A DNA stretch of 64,000 nucleotides from an uncultured Paracoccaceae bacterium. Lineage in GTDB: Bacteria > Pseudomonadota > Alphaproteobacteria > Rhodobacterales > Rhodobacteraceae. How positions within the stretch are numbered: position 1 is the stretch's first letter; each line of letters begins with the position of its first letter. The DNA lies in the NCBI GenBank assembly GCA_943787785.1, contig CALSNT010000012.1, positions 62,001 through 126,000 of the forward strand, given 5' to 3'. Both the position numbers and the translations under genes were made by a program. Under the pieces are notes generated by a model. The model saw nothing but the letters and a program-made list of their open reading frames with translations, ran no database searches and was not told the origin of the DNA. Of the stretch, positions 34,945-44,033 are shown piece after piece.

Positions 34945-37900
34945 TGCATCTACTGGCGGCGACTCCGGGGGCCATCGACGACGGCACGGAACCGGTAGAT
35001 CTGGGGCAAACACCGGCAGATGTGGTGATGATTTCAGCCGCAGATACCGAGCTTGCGGCCTTGTCCGAAGCGCGCTCCGAGATGGATGCACCGCCAACGC
35101 TGCGGCTGGCCAGCCTGATGCACCTGAAGCACCCGATGTCGGTGGATCTACATCTGGACAATTGCGCCACCAAGTCCCGACTGGTCGTCGTGCGATTGCT
35201 GGGCGGCGCGGGTTACTGGCGCTATGGTTTCGAACAATTCGCCGCCCGTCTGGCCGAAGCGGACGTGCCCGTCGCCTTCCTTCCTGGCGATGACAAGCCC
35301 GACGTTGAATTGCGCGAGTTCTCGACCGTTTCTGCAGAAAACTACGGTGCCCTTTGGAGCTATCTGGTCGAAGGTGGCGCAGAAAACTCGCAGAATTTTC
35401 TAAGCTATTGCAGACACATGCTGGACGGCACGGAAGAGCCGAACCCGGCCCGTCCGCTGTTGCGCGCGGGCGTCTACTGGCCAGGCACGGGGGTCGCCGA
35501 TCTGGACACCGCGCGCGAAAACTGGACCGATGGCGCGCCGGTCGTCCCACTGATCTTCTACCGCGCGCTGGTACAAGGCGCCGGCCTGAACCCCGTCAAT
35601 CGCCTGACCCGCGCCCTGCTGCGCGAAGGGCTAAACCCGTTGCCGATCTTCGTCGCCTCGCTGAAAGACCCCCTCAGCGTCGCGACCTTGACCGAGCTGT
35701 TCGCTGCTGTCCCGCCCGCCATAATCCTGAATGCCACCAGCTTCGCCGTCGGCTCTCCGCACGCCGACGATCCGGCAGGCAGCAATCCGCTTGCCAGCGC
35801 CGCCGCCGATGCCGCGCCCGTCTATCAAATGGTCTTTTCCGCTGCCTCGGAAGACAGCTGGTCCACCAGCACCGCTGGCCTGTCTGCACGTGACATTGCT
35901 ATGAACGTCGCCCTGCCCGAGGTCGACGGACGAATTCTGTCGCGCGCGGTATCGTTTAAAGGTGAAGCATTTTTCGATGATGCCACAGAATGCCCGATTG
36001 CGACCTACCGCGCGCAGGGAGATCGCGTCGCCTTTGTGGCAAAACTCTCCGCAAATCACGCACGCTTGCGAACCACGCCTGCACCGAAGCGCAAAGTCGC
36101 ACTAATCCTAGCCAACTACCCCAACAAAGACGGGCGGCTGGCAAACGGTGTCGGCCTTGACACCCCTGCGGCAACCGTAACTGTCCTGCGTCGTCTGGCA
36201 GCCGAAGGCTACCGTATCCGCGACCTGCCCAAAGACAGCGCCGCGTTGATGGAAATGATCCTCGCCGGTCCGACCAACTGGCTGACCGACCGCGCCAGCC
36301 GTGCGGGTGGCGTCACGCTCTCGATGGCTGACTATCAGATAGACTATCGCCAGCTGCCACTCGAAGTTCGCCAGCGAATCGAAGTTCGCTGGGGAGCGCC
36401 CGAAGCCGATCCGTTCTACTCGCCCGGTGATGTGGACTGTGGTCATTTTGCGCTGTCGGTTCTGGAGTTCGGCAACGTTGTCGTCGGCATCCAGCCCGCG
36501 CGCGGTTACAACATCGACCCGACCGACACCTATCATTCCCCGGACCTCCCGCCGCCGCACAATTACCTCGCCTTCTACTTCTGGCTGTGCCATCAGTTCG
36601 GCGCCCACGCGCTGGTTCACATGGGCAAGCACGGCAACTTGGAATGGCTGCCGGGTAAAGCTCTGGCCCTGTCAGAAAGCTGTTTCCCGGAAGCAGTCCT
36701 TGGCCCGACGCCGCATATCTATCCCTTCATAGTCAACGATCCGGGCGAGGGTACGCAGGCAAAGCGGCGCGCGCAGGCGGTCATCATCGACCATCTGACC
36801 CCACCACTGACCCGTGCGGAAACCTATGGACCACTGCGCGATCTGGAAGCGCTCGTGGATGAATACTACGAAGCTGCGGGCGTCGATCCGCGGCGCATTA
36901 CGCACCTGCGTCGTGAGATTCTATCGCTAACCTCGACCACAGGATTGGACGCCGATGCCGGGTTCACTGGCGATGCGGACGGCGATCTGGCGAAACTGGA
37001 TGCCTATCTTTGTGAGTTGAAAGAGGCGCAGATACGCGACGGTCTGCATATATTTGGGAGCAGTCCGGAAGATGATCTGGAACGTGATCTGCTGATCGCA
37101 TTGGCGCGATCGCCACGGGGTGACGGAACCAATGGGAACGCCTCGATCCTGCGGGCGATGGCGAGTGATTTGGGTCTTTCGCTGGACCCGCTAGACTGCG
37201 ACATGGCAGCCCCTGCAGGCGAAAAACCGGACACGCTCGCTGGCATCTCGGCTGACTTCTGGCGCAGTAATGGCGACACGGTCGAGCGTCTAGAACTGCT
37301 TGCCCAGTCGTTGCTGGACGACCCTGAAGCGGAAGCTCCGGGTCCCGCAACGCAAGCCGTTCTGGACCAGATTACCACCGAGCTAAGGCCCGGAGTCAAA
37401 GCATGCGGCCCGGCAGAAATGGACGCTTTAGTAACCGCATTGGATGGCCGCGCCGTGCCCCCCGGACCGTCTGGCGCACCGACGCGGGGGCGACCCGACG
37501 TGCTGCCGACAGGCCGGAATTTTTACTCGGTCGACACCCGTGCCGTGCCGACGCCGACGGCCTGGAAGCTCGGTTGGAAATCCGCTAACCTGCTGATTGA
37601 AAAGCACCTTCAGGATCACGGAGACTGGCCGCGCGCCTTGTTGCTGACGGCCTGGGGTACCGCGAATATGCGCACCGGAGGCGATGATATCGCGCAGTGT
37701 TTGGCGCTGATGGGGGTTAAGCCGACCTGGGATTCGGCGAACCGAAGGGTGACCGGGTTCGAAGTTCTACCAGCCTCGGCACTGGGACGACCAAGGGTTG
37801 ATGTCACGCTCAGGGTTTCGGGCTTCTTCCGTGATGCCTTTCCCGGTCTGATCGACCTCGTCGATAGTGCCGCGAGAGCGGTGATGGCTTTGAATGAACC

Positions 37901-38642
37901 CGCCGACCAGAATCCAGCACGGGCCAATTCGGGTGGCCCAGACGGCGCGTTTCGTGTTTTCGGCTCGAAACCCGGCGCATACGGTGCCGGGCTGCAAGCG
38001 ATGATCGATGAAAAGCTGTGGCGCGATCCGGCAGATCTGGCCGACGCGTACCTCGAATGGGGTGGCTACGCGTACGGAAAAAGGGCGGCAGGTACGCGCG
38101 CGCGCACAGCGTTTGAAGAGCGGCTAGGGCAGGTCGACGCGGTTGTCCAGAATCAGGACAACCGCGAACATGACCTGTTGGACAGCGACGATTATTACCA
38201 GTTCGAAGGCGGCGCGGCGGCTGCAGTTCAGCATCTGCAAGGGCAGGCTCGCCCGGTCTATCACAACGATCATTCGCGCCCCGAGCGCCCACTGATCCGA
38301 ACCCTAGAGGACGAGATTGGGCGCGTCGTAAGGTCCCGTGTGGTCAACCCGAAATGGATCGCCGGCGTGAAACGGCACGGGTACAAAGGTGCCTTCGAAA
38401 TCGCAGCGACAGTAGATTACATGTTCGCCTTTTCGGCCACGACCGGCGCCGTGAAAGGGCATCATTTCGATGCGGTCCACGCGGCGTTTCTGGAAGATGA
38501 CGACACGCGAGAGTTCATCGCCGAGGTGAATGCACCGGCGCTCGCCGAGATTGCCGAGCGCCTGGCCGAAGCGATAGACCGAGGGCTATGGACGCCCCGC
38601 TCGAATTCCGCGCGCGCACTGATTGACCGGTTACGCGCCTGA
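34944..38642 (+). CDS. cobN: Cobaltochelatase large subunit CobN
   Basis: The 1232-residue, ATP-dependent cobaltochelatase subunit that inserts Co(II) into hydrogenobyrinate a,c-diamide with CobS and CobT (not in this window). Signature regions include GVYWPG, LANYPNKDGRLANGVGLDTP, HYLAFY-like PPHNYLAFYFWL, HMGKHGNLEWLPGK, and near the C-terminus YEVRGTNRTR-like LRSSV equivalents: TAWGTANMRTGGDDIAQ and DVTLRVSGFFRDAFP. The frame is intact. Its 3' end overlaps a minus-strand lipoprotein gene by 12 bases. Confidence 0.96.
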   Translation: MHLLAATPGAIDDGTEPVDLGQTPADVVMISAADTELAALSEARSEMDAPPTLRLASLMHLKHPMSVDLHLDNCATKSRLVVVRLLGGAGYWRYGFEQFAARLAEADVPVAFLPGDDKPDVELREFSTVSAENYGALWSYLVEGGAENSQNFLSYCRHMLDGTEEPNPARPLLRAGVYWPGTGVADLDTARENWTDGAPVVPLIFYRALVQGAGLNPVNRLTRALLREGLNPLPIFVASLKDPLSVATLTELFAAVPPAIILNATSFAVGSPHADDPAGSNPLASAAADAAPVYQMVFSAASEDSWSTSTAGLSARDIAMNVALPEVDGRILSRAVSFKGEAFFDDATECPIATYRAQGDRVAFVAKLSANHARLRTTPAPKRKVALILANYPNKDGRLANGVGLDTPAATVTVLRRLAAEGYRIRDLPKDSAALMEMILAGPTNWLTDRASRAGGVTLSMADYQIDYRQLPLEVRQRIEVRWGAPEADPFYSPGDVDCGHFALSVLEFGNVVVGIQPARGYNIDPTDTYHSPDLPPPHNYLAFYFWLCHQFGAHALVHMGKHGNLEWLPGKALALSESCFPEAVLGPTPHIYPFIVNDPGEGTQAKRRAQAVIIDHLTPPLTRAETYGPLRDLEALVDEYYEAAGVDPRRITHLRREILSLTSTTGLDADAGFTGDADGDLAKLDAYLCELKEAQIRDGLHIFGSSPEDDLERDLLIALARSPRGDGTNGNASILRAMASDLGLSLDPLDCDMAAPAGEKPDTLAGISADFWRSNGDTVERLELLAQSLLDDPEAEAPGPATQAVLDQITTELRPGVKACGPAEMDALVTALDGRAVPPGPSGAPTRGRPDVLPTGRNFYSVDTRAVPTPTAWKLGWKSANLLIEKHLQDHGDWPRALLLTAWGTANMRTGGDDIAQCLALMGVKPTWDSANRRVTGFEVLPASALGRPRVDVTLRVSGFFRDAFPGLIDLVDSAARAVMALNEPADQNPARANSGGPDGAFRVFGSKPGAYGAGLQAMIDEKLWRDPADLADAYLEWGGYAYGKRAAGTRARTAFEERLGQVDAVVQNQDNREHDLLDSDDYYQFEGGAAAAVQHLQGQARPVYHNDHSRPERPLIRTLEDEIGRVVRSRVVNPKWIAGVKRHGYKGAFEIAATVDYMFAFSATTGAVKGHHFDAVHAAFLEDDDTREFIAEVNAPALAEIAERLAEAIDRGLWTPRSNSARALIDRLRA

Positions 38643-38951
38643 AACGGCCGGCGGTTCGACTCGTTCTATGCAAACCAATCGAGCTTTCACCAAGGCCTGA
38701 TCGCCCCTGAGTTTATGCACCTGGCAGCCTGTGGATAACTCGAAGGCGCGGGTGGCATTGGCGAGGACCTCTGACTCGCTGGGCCGGAAGATGAAGCCGA
38801 GGCGGTATGCTTCGACCGCATCGCCACGGCGATGAACGGAAAAGCGCATTCCGCCGACCTCCACCTCGGCATTTGGTGTACCGATGAATTGCGGGCTTGG
38901 GCTGTCGCAAGCGAACAGCAATAGACCACAGATCAGCAGCAGCATGCGCAT
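38631..38951 (-). CDS. Small putative lipoprotein
   Basis: A 106-residue protein beginning MRMLLLICGLLLFACDSPSP, a lipoprotein-type signal with a lipobox ending in LFAC; the Asp after Cys would favour inner-membrane retention by the enterobacterial rule. The mature part contains two further Cys (STGCQVH, RLVCIER). No family is recognised. It lies antisense between cobN and cobO, overlapping cobN by 12 bases, so it interrupts the cob operon: cobO must have its own promoter or read through it. Confidence 0.7.
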   Translation of the reverse strand: MRMLLLICGLLLFACDSPSPQFIGTPNAEVEVGGMRFSVHRRGDAVEAYRLGFIFRPSESEVLANATRAFELSTGCQVHKLRGDQALVKARLVCIERVEPPAVSGA

Positions 38952-39044
38952 GATGAAACAGTGGGTATTCTTGGTTAAGATTTCCTTACGGCCTTGATCT
39001 CGCCCGCCGCAGCGCCCAGTCTTGACTAAGCCCGGAGGATACAA

Positions 39045-39659
39045 ATGACCGATATCAACGACCCTACCCGCCATGCGACCAAGATGGCCAAGAAGAAGGC
39101 CGCGCGCGATAAGATCATGGCCACCAAAACCGAAGAGAAGGGCCTGATTATCGTCCACACGGGCAAGGGAAAGGGAAAAAGCTCGGCCGCATTCGGTATG
39201 ATCTTTCGCTGCATTGCGCATCAGATGCCCTGCGCCGTGGTGCAGTTCATAAAAGGCGGCATGTCGACGGGCGAGCGTGACTTAATATTAAGTCAGTTTT
39301 CAGACGCCTGCGCGTTTCACACCATGGGCGAGGGTTTCACTTGGGAAACCCAAGACAAGTCGCGCGATACTGAAATGGCCCAGGCGGCATGGGGGAAGGC
39401 CAAGGAGTTGATCTCAGACTCGGCCAACCGAATGGTTTTACTGGACGAAATCAACATCGCGATGCGCTATGATTATATCGACGTGACCGAGGTAGTAGCG
39501 TTCTTACGCGATCACAAACCGCCTATGACCCACGTCGTTCTGACCGGACGGAATGCCAAGGATGAATTGATCGAGGCCGCCGATCTGGTGACCGAGATGG
39601 AGCTTATCAAGCATCCCTTCCGGTCTGGCGTTAAAGCGCAGGCCGGGGTCGAATTCTAG
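39045..39659 (+). CDS. cobO: Cob(I)yrinic acid a,c-diamide adenosyltransferase CobO
   Basis: Transfers adenosine from ATP to the cobalt of reduced corrinoid. 204 residues, P-loop VHTGKGKGKSSAAFG, VVQFIKGGMSTGE, the segment MVLLDEINIAMRYDY and VVLTGRNAKDEL, all CobA/CobO type. A strong GGAGG precedes the ATG. It is immediately followed by the FMN reductase gene with no gap. Confidence 0.96.
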   Translation: MTDINDPTRHATKMAKKKAARDKIMATKTEEKGLIIVHTGKGKGKSSAAFGMIFRCIAHQMPCAVVQFIKGGMSTGERDLILSQFSDACAFHTMGEGFTWETQDKSRDTEMAQAAWGKAKELISDSANRMVLLDEINIAMRYDYIDVTEVVAFLRDHKPPMTHVVLTGRNAKDELIEAADLVTEMELIKHPFRSGVKAQAGVEF

Positions 39660-40223
39660 GTGACAGTCACGTCCAGAACAGACCCACCCGCACAGCTCCT
39701 GTGTATCTCAGGTTCCTTGCGCGCAAACTCGTTCAATACTAAACTTGTTCTCGTCGGCGGGACCATCTGGCCCGGCCCTCATCTTTTGGCCAACTTGCGT
39801 TTGCCGTTATACGATGGAGATCTCGAGTCCGAGGGGATTCCCGAAGCGGTCATTACATTGGCGGCAGCAATTGACGCAGCGGACGCGGTTCTGATTGCCA
39901 CCCCGGAATATAACAAATCACTGTCCGGTGTTCTGAAGAACGCGCTCGATTGGGTCAGTCGGATCAAGGGAAATCCGTGGAAGGGCAAACCGGTCGCTAT
40001 CGTGTCCGCCACCGGCGGGCGCACTGGCGGGGAACGGGCGCAGGATGCGCTACGCCTTGCGATGAACCCTTTTCAGCCGCGACTACTGACCGGCCCGGAG
40101 GTGCTTGTCGCGGCAGCGTCGGGCCAGTTCGACGATGACGGAAAGCTGACCGAAGACCGCTATCTGGCGAAGCTGAACGATCTGATTGGCGCGCTGCACG
40201 CCGCCGCATCCTCCAGCGCCTAA
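39660..40223 (+). CDS. NADPH-dependent FMN reductase family protein
   Basis: A 187-residue flavodoxin-fold protein with SGSLRANSFNTKL for FMN phosphate binding and PEYNKSLSGVLKNALDW, typical of the NADPH-dependent FMN reductase (ArsH/ChrR/SsuE-like) family. It starts with GTG directly after the cobO TAG. Because CobO needs Co(I), a flavin reductase adjacent to it may supply reducing power for Co(II) corrinoid reduction; this is inference, as CobR of Brucella belongs to another family. Confidence 0.85.
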   Translation: MTVTSRTDPPAQLLCISGSLRANSFNTKLVLVGGTIWPGPHLLANLRLPLYDGDLESEGIPEAVITLAAAIDAADAVLIATPEYNKSLSGVLKNALDWVSRIKGNPWKGKPVAIVSATGGRTGGERAQDALRLAMNPFQPRLLTGPEVLVAAASGQFDDDGKLTEDRYLAKLNDLIGALHAAASSSA

Positions 40224-40957
40224 GAAAGCACTTTGATCACCAGCGTTGTTGCCGCCAGACCAGACAAGGCAAGCGCCCAGGGGCGAATCTCGGCCCGCTG
40301 GACCCGTGGCGCAAGGCGTTGTGCGGCAAAAAGGGCAACGGCCACCACAGGCAGCATCAGCCCGGCAAGGGCAACATGGCGCATTCCGATCAGACCGACC
40401 ACGGCCAGTGCGGCGATTGAGACCATCATGCCGAAGAAAAAATACAGGTTCTGCATTGCCGCCGACCTGCGTGCCGGTTCATGCTGATACAGCAGCGCCA
40501 TCGGCGGCGCACCTACGGCGGTTAACGTACCCATCAACCCAGCAAGAATGCCCGCCGGGAACAATGTCGCAGGCCGAATTGCCACTCGAATACCGATCAG
40601 CGACAAAATAATTCCCAGATAGATCGCGACCGCGACAACCATGGCCAGCATCTGCGGATCGCGCAGCCGGGTGGCAACCACAGCGGCCAGCACCGCGCCC
40701 AGCGCGCGGCCCGCAAAACCAGCTGGCACATCCGCCCAGCGGATCGCCGACGCCTCGAGGCTGGTTGACGTCATCCCTACTACCAACCCGATCAACAGCA
40801 GCGTCGTGGGCAAAAAATCCGGCGCGACCAAAGCCACCATTGGGGCTGCGATCATCCCGAACCCCTGCCCTGCAAGCCGTTGCAGTATCGTGCCAAGAAA
40901 AACCGCCGCCGCGATGAAAATCAAAACCCAAGGGGCGATGGCCAGGGCAGCAATCAC
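40220..40957 (-). CDS. TSUP (TauE/SafE) family permease
   Basis: A 245-residue protein with about eight membrane helices in two repeats. The glycine-rich openings AAVFLGTILQRLAGQGFGMI and ILAGLMGTLTAVGAPPMALLY are TSUP hallmarks. The family exports or imports sulfite, sulfoacetate or related organosulfur anions; substrate unknown here. It overlaps the upstream VOC gene by four bases, and its 3' end overlaps the FMN reductase gene by four. Confidence 0.85.
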   Translation of the reverse strand: MIAALAIAPWVLIFIAAAVFLGTILQRLAGQGFGMIAAPMVALVAPDFLPTTLLLIGLVVGMTSTSLEASAIRWADVPAGFAGRALGAVLAAVVATRLRDPQMLAMVVAVAIYLGIILSLIGIRVAIRPATLFPAGILAGLMGTLTAVGAPPMALLYQHEPARRSAAMQNLYFFFGMMVSIAALAVVGLIGMRHVALAGLMLPVVAVALFAAQRLAPRVQRAEIRPWALALSGLAATTLVIKVLS

Positions 40958-41358
40958 CCGATTATCCGATTGGATATCTCTATCAAATTGCCGTCAGGGT
41001 CGCGTAGGTAAATCGAGGTGATTGGTCCGGTTGCACCGCTGCGGTTAACGGGCCCGCTTTCGATGACGACGCCAAGGGTCGCTAGATGCGCCTGCCAATC
41101 GGCCAGCATGGTTTCGGAAAGGAAGCACAGGTCAGCGGACCCGGGCATTGGTCGGTCGGCATGTGGCTGGAACGGCGATTGCGCGGCGTGCAAGTTTATT
41201 TTCTGCGTCCCGAAGCCAAGTGCAGTGCGTCGAGTGCCATCGGCAACATCAAAATCGAAGACCTCCATGCCAAGCGCATCTCGGTAGAATGCTGCAGTCG
41301 CGTCGATGTCACTGGCCGTCAGGACAAGATGGTCCAGCGCTTGTACCGAAATTTTCAT
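40954..41358 (-). CDS. VOC family protein
   Basis: A 134-residue glyoxalase-fold protein. LDHLVLTASDIDATAAFYRDALGM at the start, a loop HADRPMPGSADLCF, and YLRDPDGNLIEISN with the metal-binding Glu at the end. The residues resemble virulence-protein/glyoxalase I-like VOC members. Coupled with the TSUP permease gene downstream, so both may deal with the same compound. Confidence 0.87.
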   Translation of the reverse strand: MKISVQALDHLVLTASDIDATAAFYRDALGMEVFDFDVADGTRRTALGFGTQKINLHAAQSPFQPHADRPMPGSADLCFLSETMLADWQAHLATLGVVIESGPVNRSGATGPITSIYLRDPDGNLIEISNRIIG

Positions 41359-41397
41359 CTTGCGCCCACTCGTCCGTCATTCCAGCCTTGGCGGACC

Positions 41398-42195
41398 ATG
41401 GCAGATGCAGACGACCAGTTGCAAACCCTGAGCGATCAGCTGGACCCGGCGCGGGCGGCAGCGCTGCATGTGGCGTTGGGGCTTGCCGGGGCGCCTCCTA
41501 TTGACGACGACCCGCTGCCGCCGTTCTGGCACCAGATCTATTTCTGGACGCCGCGGCCAGTTGGCGCGCTTGGGGTGGATGGGCACACTGCACTGGGTGG
41601 GCTGATCCCCGACATGGGCCTGCCGCGCCGGATGTGGGCAGGCGGAGCGCTGGAGTTCCGCGCTCCGCTGGTCATTGGACAGAAGGCCGAGAAGCAAACG
41701 CGGCTGATCAGCGCCACACGGAAGACGGGTCGCAGCGGGCCACTAGGCTTCGTGAGGCTGGAGCATCGGTTGATGCAGGGCAGCGAGGTAAGAGTGGTCG
41801 AGCAACAGGACTTGGTGTTCCGGGCAGCGCCCGCAGCAAGTGATCCCGCACCGACGTTCAAACTTGCGCCGGACGCCACGGAGTCAAAAACAGCTCAGTT
41901 CAATGAACTGACGCTGTTTCGCTATTCCGCGCTGACATTGAACGGGCATCGCATCCACTACGACGCGCCCTATGCTGCCTCGGAAGGTTATGGTGGCCTC
42001 GTGGTTCACGGGCCACTTCTGGCGCAGCTTCTGGCCGGGTGGGCAGCAGAAAAACTGGGCGTGCTTAAGTGGTTTTCGTTCCGGGCATCATCACCGCTAT
42101 TCGTGCAGGAGGCCGCGACACTTGGCACGGACGGCGCGCGGTTCTGGGTAGCCGGACCAGATGGGCGGCTGTGCATGATGGCTGAGGCGGCTTAG
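41398..42195 (+). CDS. FAS1-like/MaoC-type acyl-CoA dehydratase (HTD2 / mesaconyl-C4-CoA hydratase family)
   Basis: A 265-residue double hot-dog protein. N-terminal PPFWHQIYFWTPRPVGALGVDGH and C-terminal FRYSALTLNGHRIHYDAPYA plus GLVVHGPLLAQLLAGW match the group that includes yeast HTD2 and the mesaconyl-C4-CoA hydratase of Chloroflexus. The hydratase His is in NGHRIHYD. The precise substrate is uncertain, but mch and mcl2 lie a few kb away, so a C4/C5 dicarboxylyl-CoA is a reasonable guess. Start at 41398; the frame extends further upstream, antisense to the VOC gene. Confidence 0.78.
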   Translation: MADADDQLQTLSDQLDPARAAALHVALGLAGAPPIDDDPLPPFWHQIYFWTPRPVGALGVDGHTALGGLIPDMGLPRRMWAGGALEFRAPLVIGQKAEKQTRLISATRKTGRSGPLGFVRLEHRLMQGSEVRVVEQQDLVFRAAPAASDPAPTFKLAPDATESKTAQFNELTLFRYSALTLNGHRIHYDAPYAASEGYGGLVVHGPLLAQLLAGWAAEKLGVLKWFSFRASSPLFVQEAATLGTDGARFWVAGPDGRLCMMAEAA

Positions 42196-43241
42196 CGAGC
42201 AGCCGCAGGCAGGCTCGTTTCGACGCGAAAACCCGGTGGGATTGTGTCGCGGTCCTCCAGGATCAGATCGGCCATGACCTCGGCAATCTTCGGGGCCATG
42301 CCAAAACCGATTTTGAATCCGCCATTGGCGATGAAATGCCCCGGGCGTCCCGGCCAGGCACCCAGCATCGGGGCGCGGCTTCGTGCACGGGGGCGAACCC
42401 CTGCCCAGCGGTGAAGGACGCGCGCTGTGGCAAGCTGCGGTAAGGCATCGAATGCCTTGGCCAGCAGGTCGTCGAGGGCGTCATCGGTGCCATCCGGCGC
42501 ATCAAAATCGCGTTCGGATGTGGAGCCAATCGCCAGAGTTCCGTCGCTATGTGGAACAATGTGGATACCATCCAGAAACAGCTGCGGCTGTGCGCCAAGG
42601 TCAGCGTCCAGCAATGCGGCCTGGCCTTTCACGCCGTTGCCAACGGTCGCACTCACCGACCGAGACAGATCCGTCAACCCAGCAACGCCGGTGGCCCAGA
42701 TAATCGCACCTTCTGGGGACCCCTCGCTCACGATCCGCCCTCCACTTGCACGGATCGCCAACGCAAGGGCGGCGCAGGCACGCGACGGGTGCAGGCGGGC
42801 GCTGAGGGTGTCGTGGATCAACAGACCTTTGGGGCTGGCCGGGATCAGGCCGCGCGCCTCAGATGCAGGGATGACCTGCCATTTGGCGTGGCCCTTCCAG
42901 AGTTTGTTCGCCGTAACGGCGCGGGCGCGGGCCAGCGCCAAGGCTGCGTCGTCCGCAATTGGCTGCAGCCGACCAACACGACCATAACCGGGATCACCGC
43001 CACCCGCCCGCACCACGCCGTGCCAGAAATCCGCGGCCATCAGCAGGCTGTCGAGCTGAAACGCCTTTTTGTCGTTCCAGTTTTCCGGCGTGTGCGGGGC
43101 GAGAGCACCAAGGATGCCGCCGCTGGCCCCGGCGGCCACGCCGTTCGGGTCGATCACCTTAACCCTCGCGCCTCGTGCCATGCAGGCCCAGGCGGTGGAG
43201 AGGCCAAGTATTCCGGCCCCGAGTATTGTCACGTCGACCAT
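42192..43241 (-). CDS. FAD-dependent oxidoreductase, MnmC oxidase-half homologue
   Basis: A 349-residue DAO-family flavoprotein with the N-terminal GAGILGLSTAWACMARGARV dinucleotide site and the closing FIANGGFKIGFGMAPKIAEV. It corresponds to the C-terminal FAD domain of E. coli MnmC, which removes the carboxymethyl group from cmnm5 at tRNA wobble U34. The divergent neighbour 112 bp away is MnmD, the other half of MnmC, which supports this assignment; a glycine/D-amino acid oxidase is the alternative. Confidence 0.75.
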   Translation of the reverse strand: MVDVTILGAGILGLSTAWACMARGARVKVIDPNGVAAGASGGILGALAPHTPENWNDKKAFQLDSLLMAADFWHGVVRAGGGDPGYGRVGRLQPIADDAALALARARAVTANKLWKGHAKWQVIPASEARGLIPASPKGLLIHDTLSARLHPSRACAALALAIRASGGRIVSEGSPEGAIIWATGVAGLTDLSRSVSATVGNGVKGQAALLDADLGAQPQLFLDGIHIVPHSDGTLAIGSTSERDFDAPDGTDDALDDLLAKAFDALPQLATARVLHRWAGVRPRARSRAPMLGAWPGRPGHFIANGGFKIGFGMAPKIAEVMADLILEDRDTIPPGFRVETSLPAAAR

Positions 43242-43352
43242 GGGCAGGTCCCAAGAAATTCAATCTACTAATTCGTTATCCCAATACGCCGCCAGACGCA
43301 GGCCCTCGATTTCGATCTTGACGCCGACGCAACACGCAACGACTGACAAGGC

Positions 43353-44033
43353 ATGAATTCGTCGCGCACCCCTGAGCTGGAATGGTTGGATGACGTGCCG
43401 GTGAACCCGGACTTCGCCGACCCCTACTTTGCGCGAACCAATGGGCTGGCCGAATCTCGGCACGTCTTCCTTGCCGGGAATACGTTGCCAGAGCGGTTCC
43501 TACCTGACTTCCACATTGCAGAGTTAGGGTTCGGCACGGGGCTGAACCTGATCGCGGCGCTGATTGCATTCAGGGCAGCCAAAGTCCCGGGGAGATTGGG
43601 CTACACCGCATTCGAAGCGTTTCCGATGAACCGAAGTGACATGGCTCAGGCGTTGTCGGCGTTCCCGGAGGTGCGAGACACGGCTGCACCGATCCTTGAC
43701 TGGTGGCACGACCCGGCCGTGCCGCTGGAACTAACGGACTTGCGGGCCGATGTAATTCTAGGCGATGTAAACGATACGCTGCCCGGATGGCGCGGCACGG
43801 CGGATGCGTGGTTTCTTGACGGGTTTGCCCCTGCGCGGAATCCCGGAATGTGGGGCGCATCGTTGATGCAGTCGGTCGCGGATCACACGGCGCCAGGCGG
43901 CACGTTCGCCACCTATACGGCGGCTGGCCACGTGCGGCGCGCATTGGCTGAAGCAGGATTTACAGTTGAACGATGCCCCGGCTATGGCCGCAAGCGCCAC
44001 ATGAGCCTTGGCGTGTTAAAGGCTCCGCAATGA
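43353..44033 (+). CDS. mnmD: tRNA (5-methylaminomethyl-2-thiouridine)(34) methyltransferase MnmD
   Basis: A 226-residue SAM methyltransferase that converts nm5(s2)U34 to mnm5(s2)U34. It matches the N-terminal half of MnmC: LEWLDDVPVNPDFADPYFA at the start, HIAELGFGTGLNLIAAL for SAM binding, and ADAWFLDGFAPARNPGMW with the catalytic region, then FATYTAAGHVRRAL and GYGRKRHM. Stand-alone MnmD is known in other bacteria. Overlaps the DMT transporter gene by four bases. Confidence 0.92.
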   Translation: MNSSRTPELEWLDDVPVNPDFADPYFARTNGLAESRHVFLAGNTLPERFLPDFHIAELGFGTGLNLIAALIAFRAAKVPGRLGYTAFEAFPMNRSDMAQALSAFPEVRDTAAPILDWWHDPAVPLELTDLRADVILGDVNDTLPGWRGTADAWFLDGFAPARNPGMWGASLMQSVADHTAPGGTFATYTAAGHVRRALAEAGFTVERCPGYGRKRHMSLGVLKAPQ

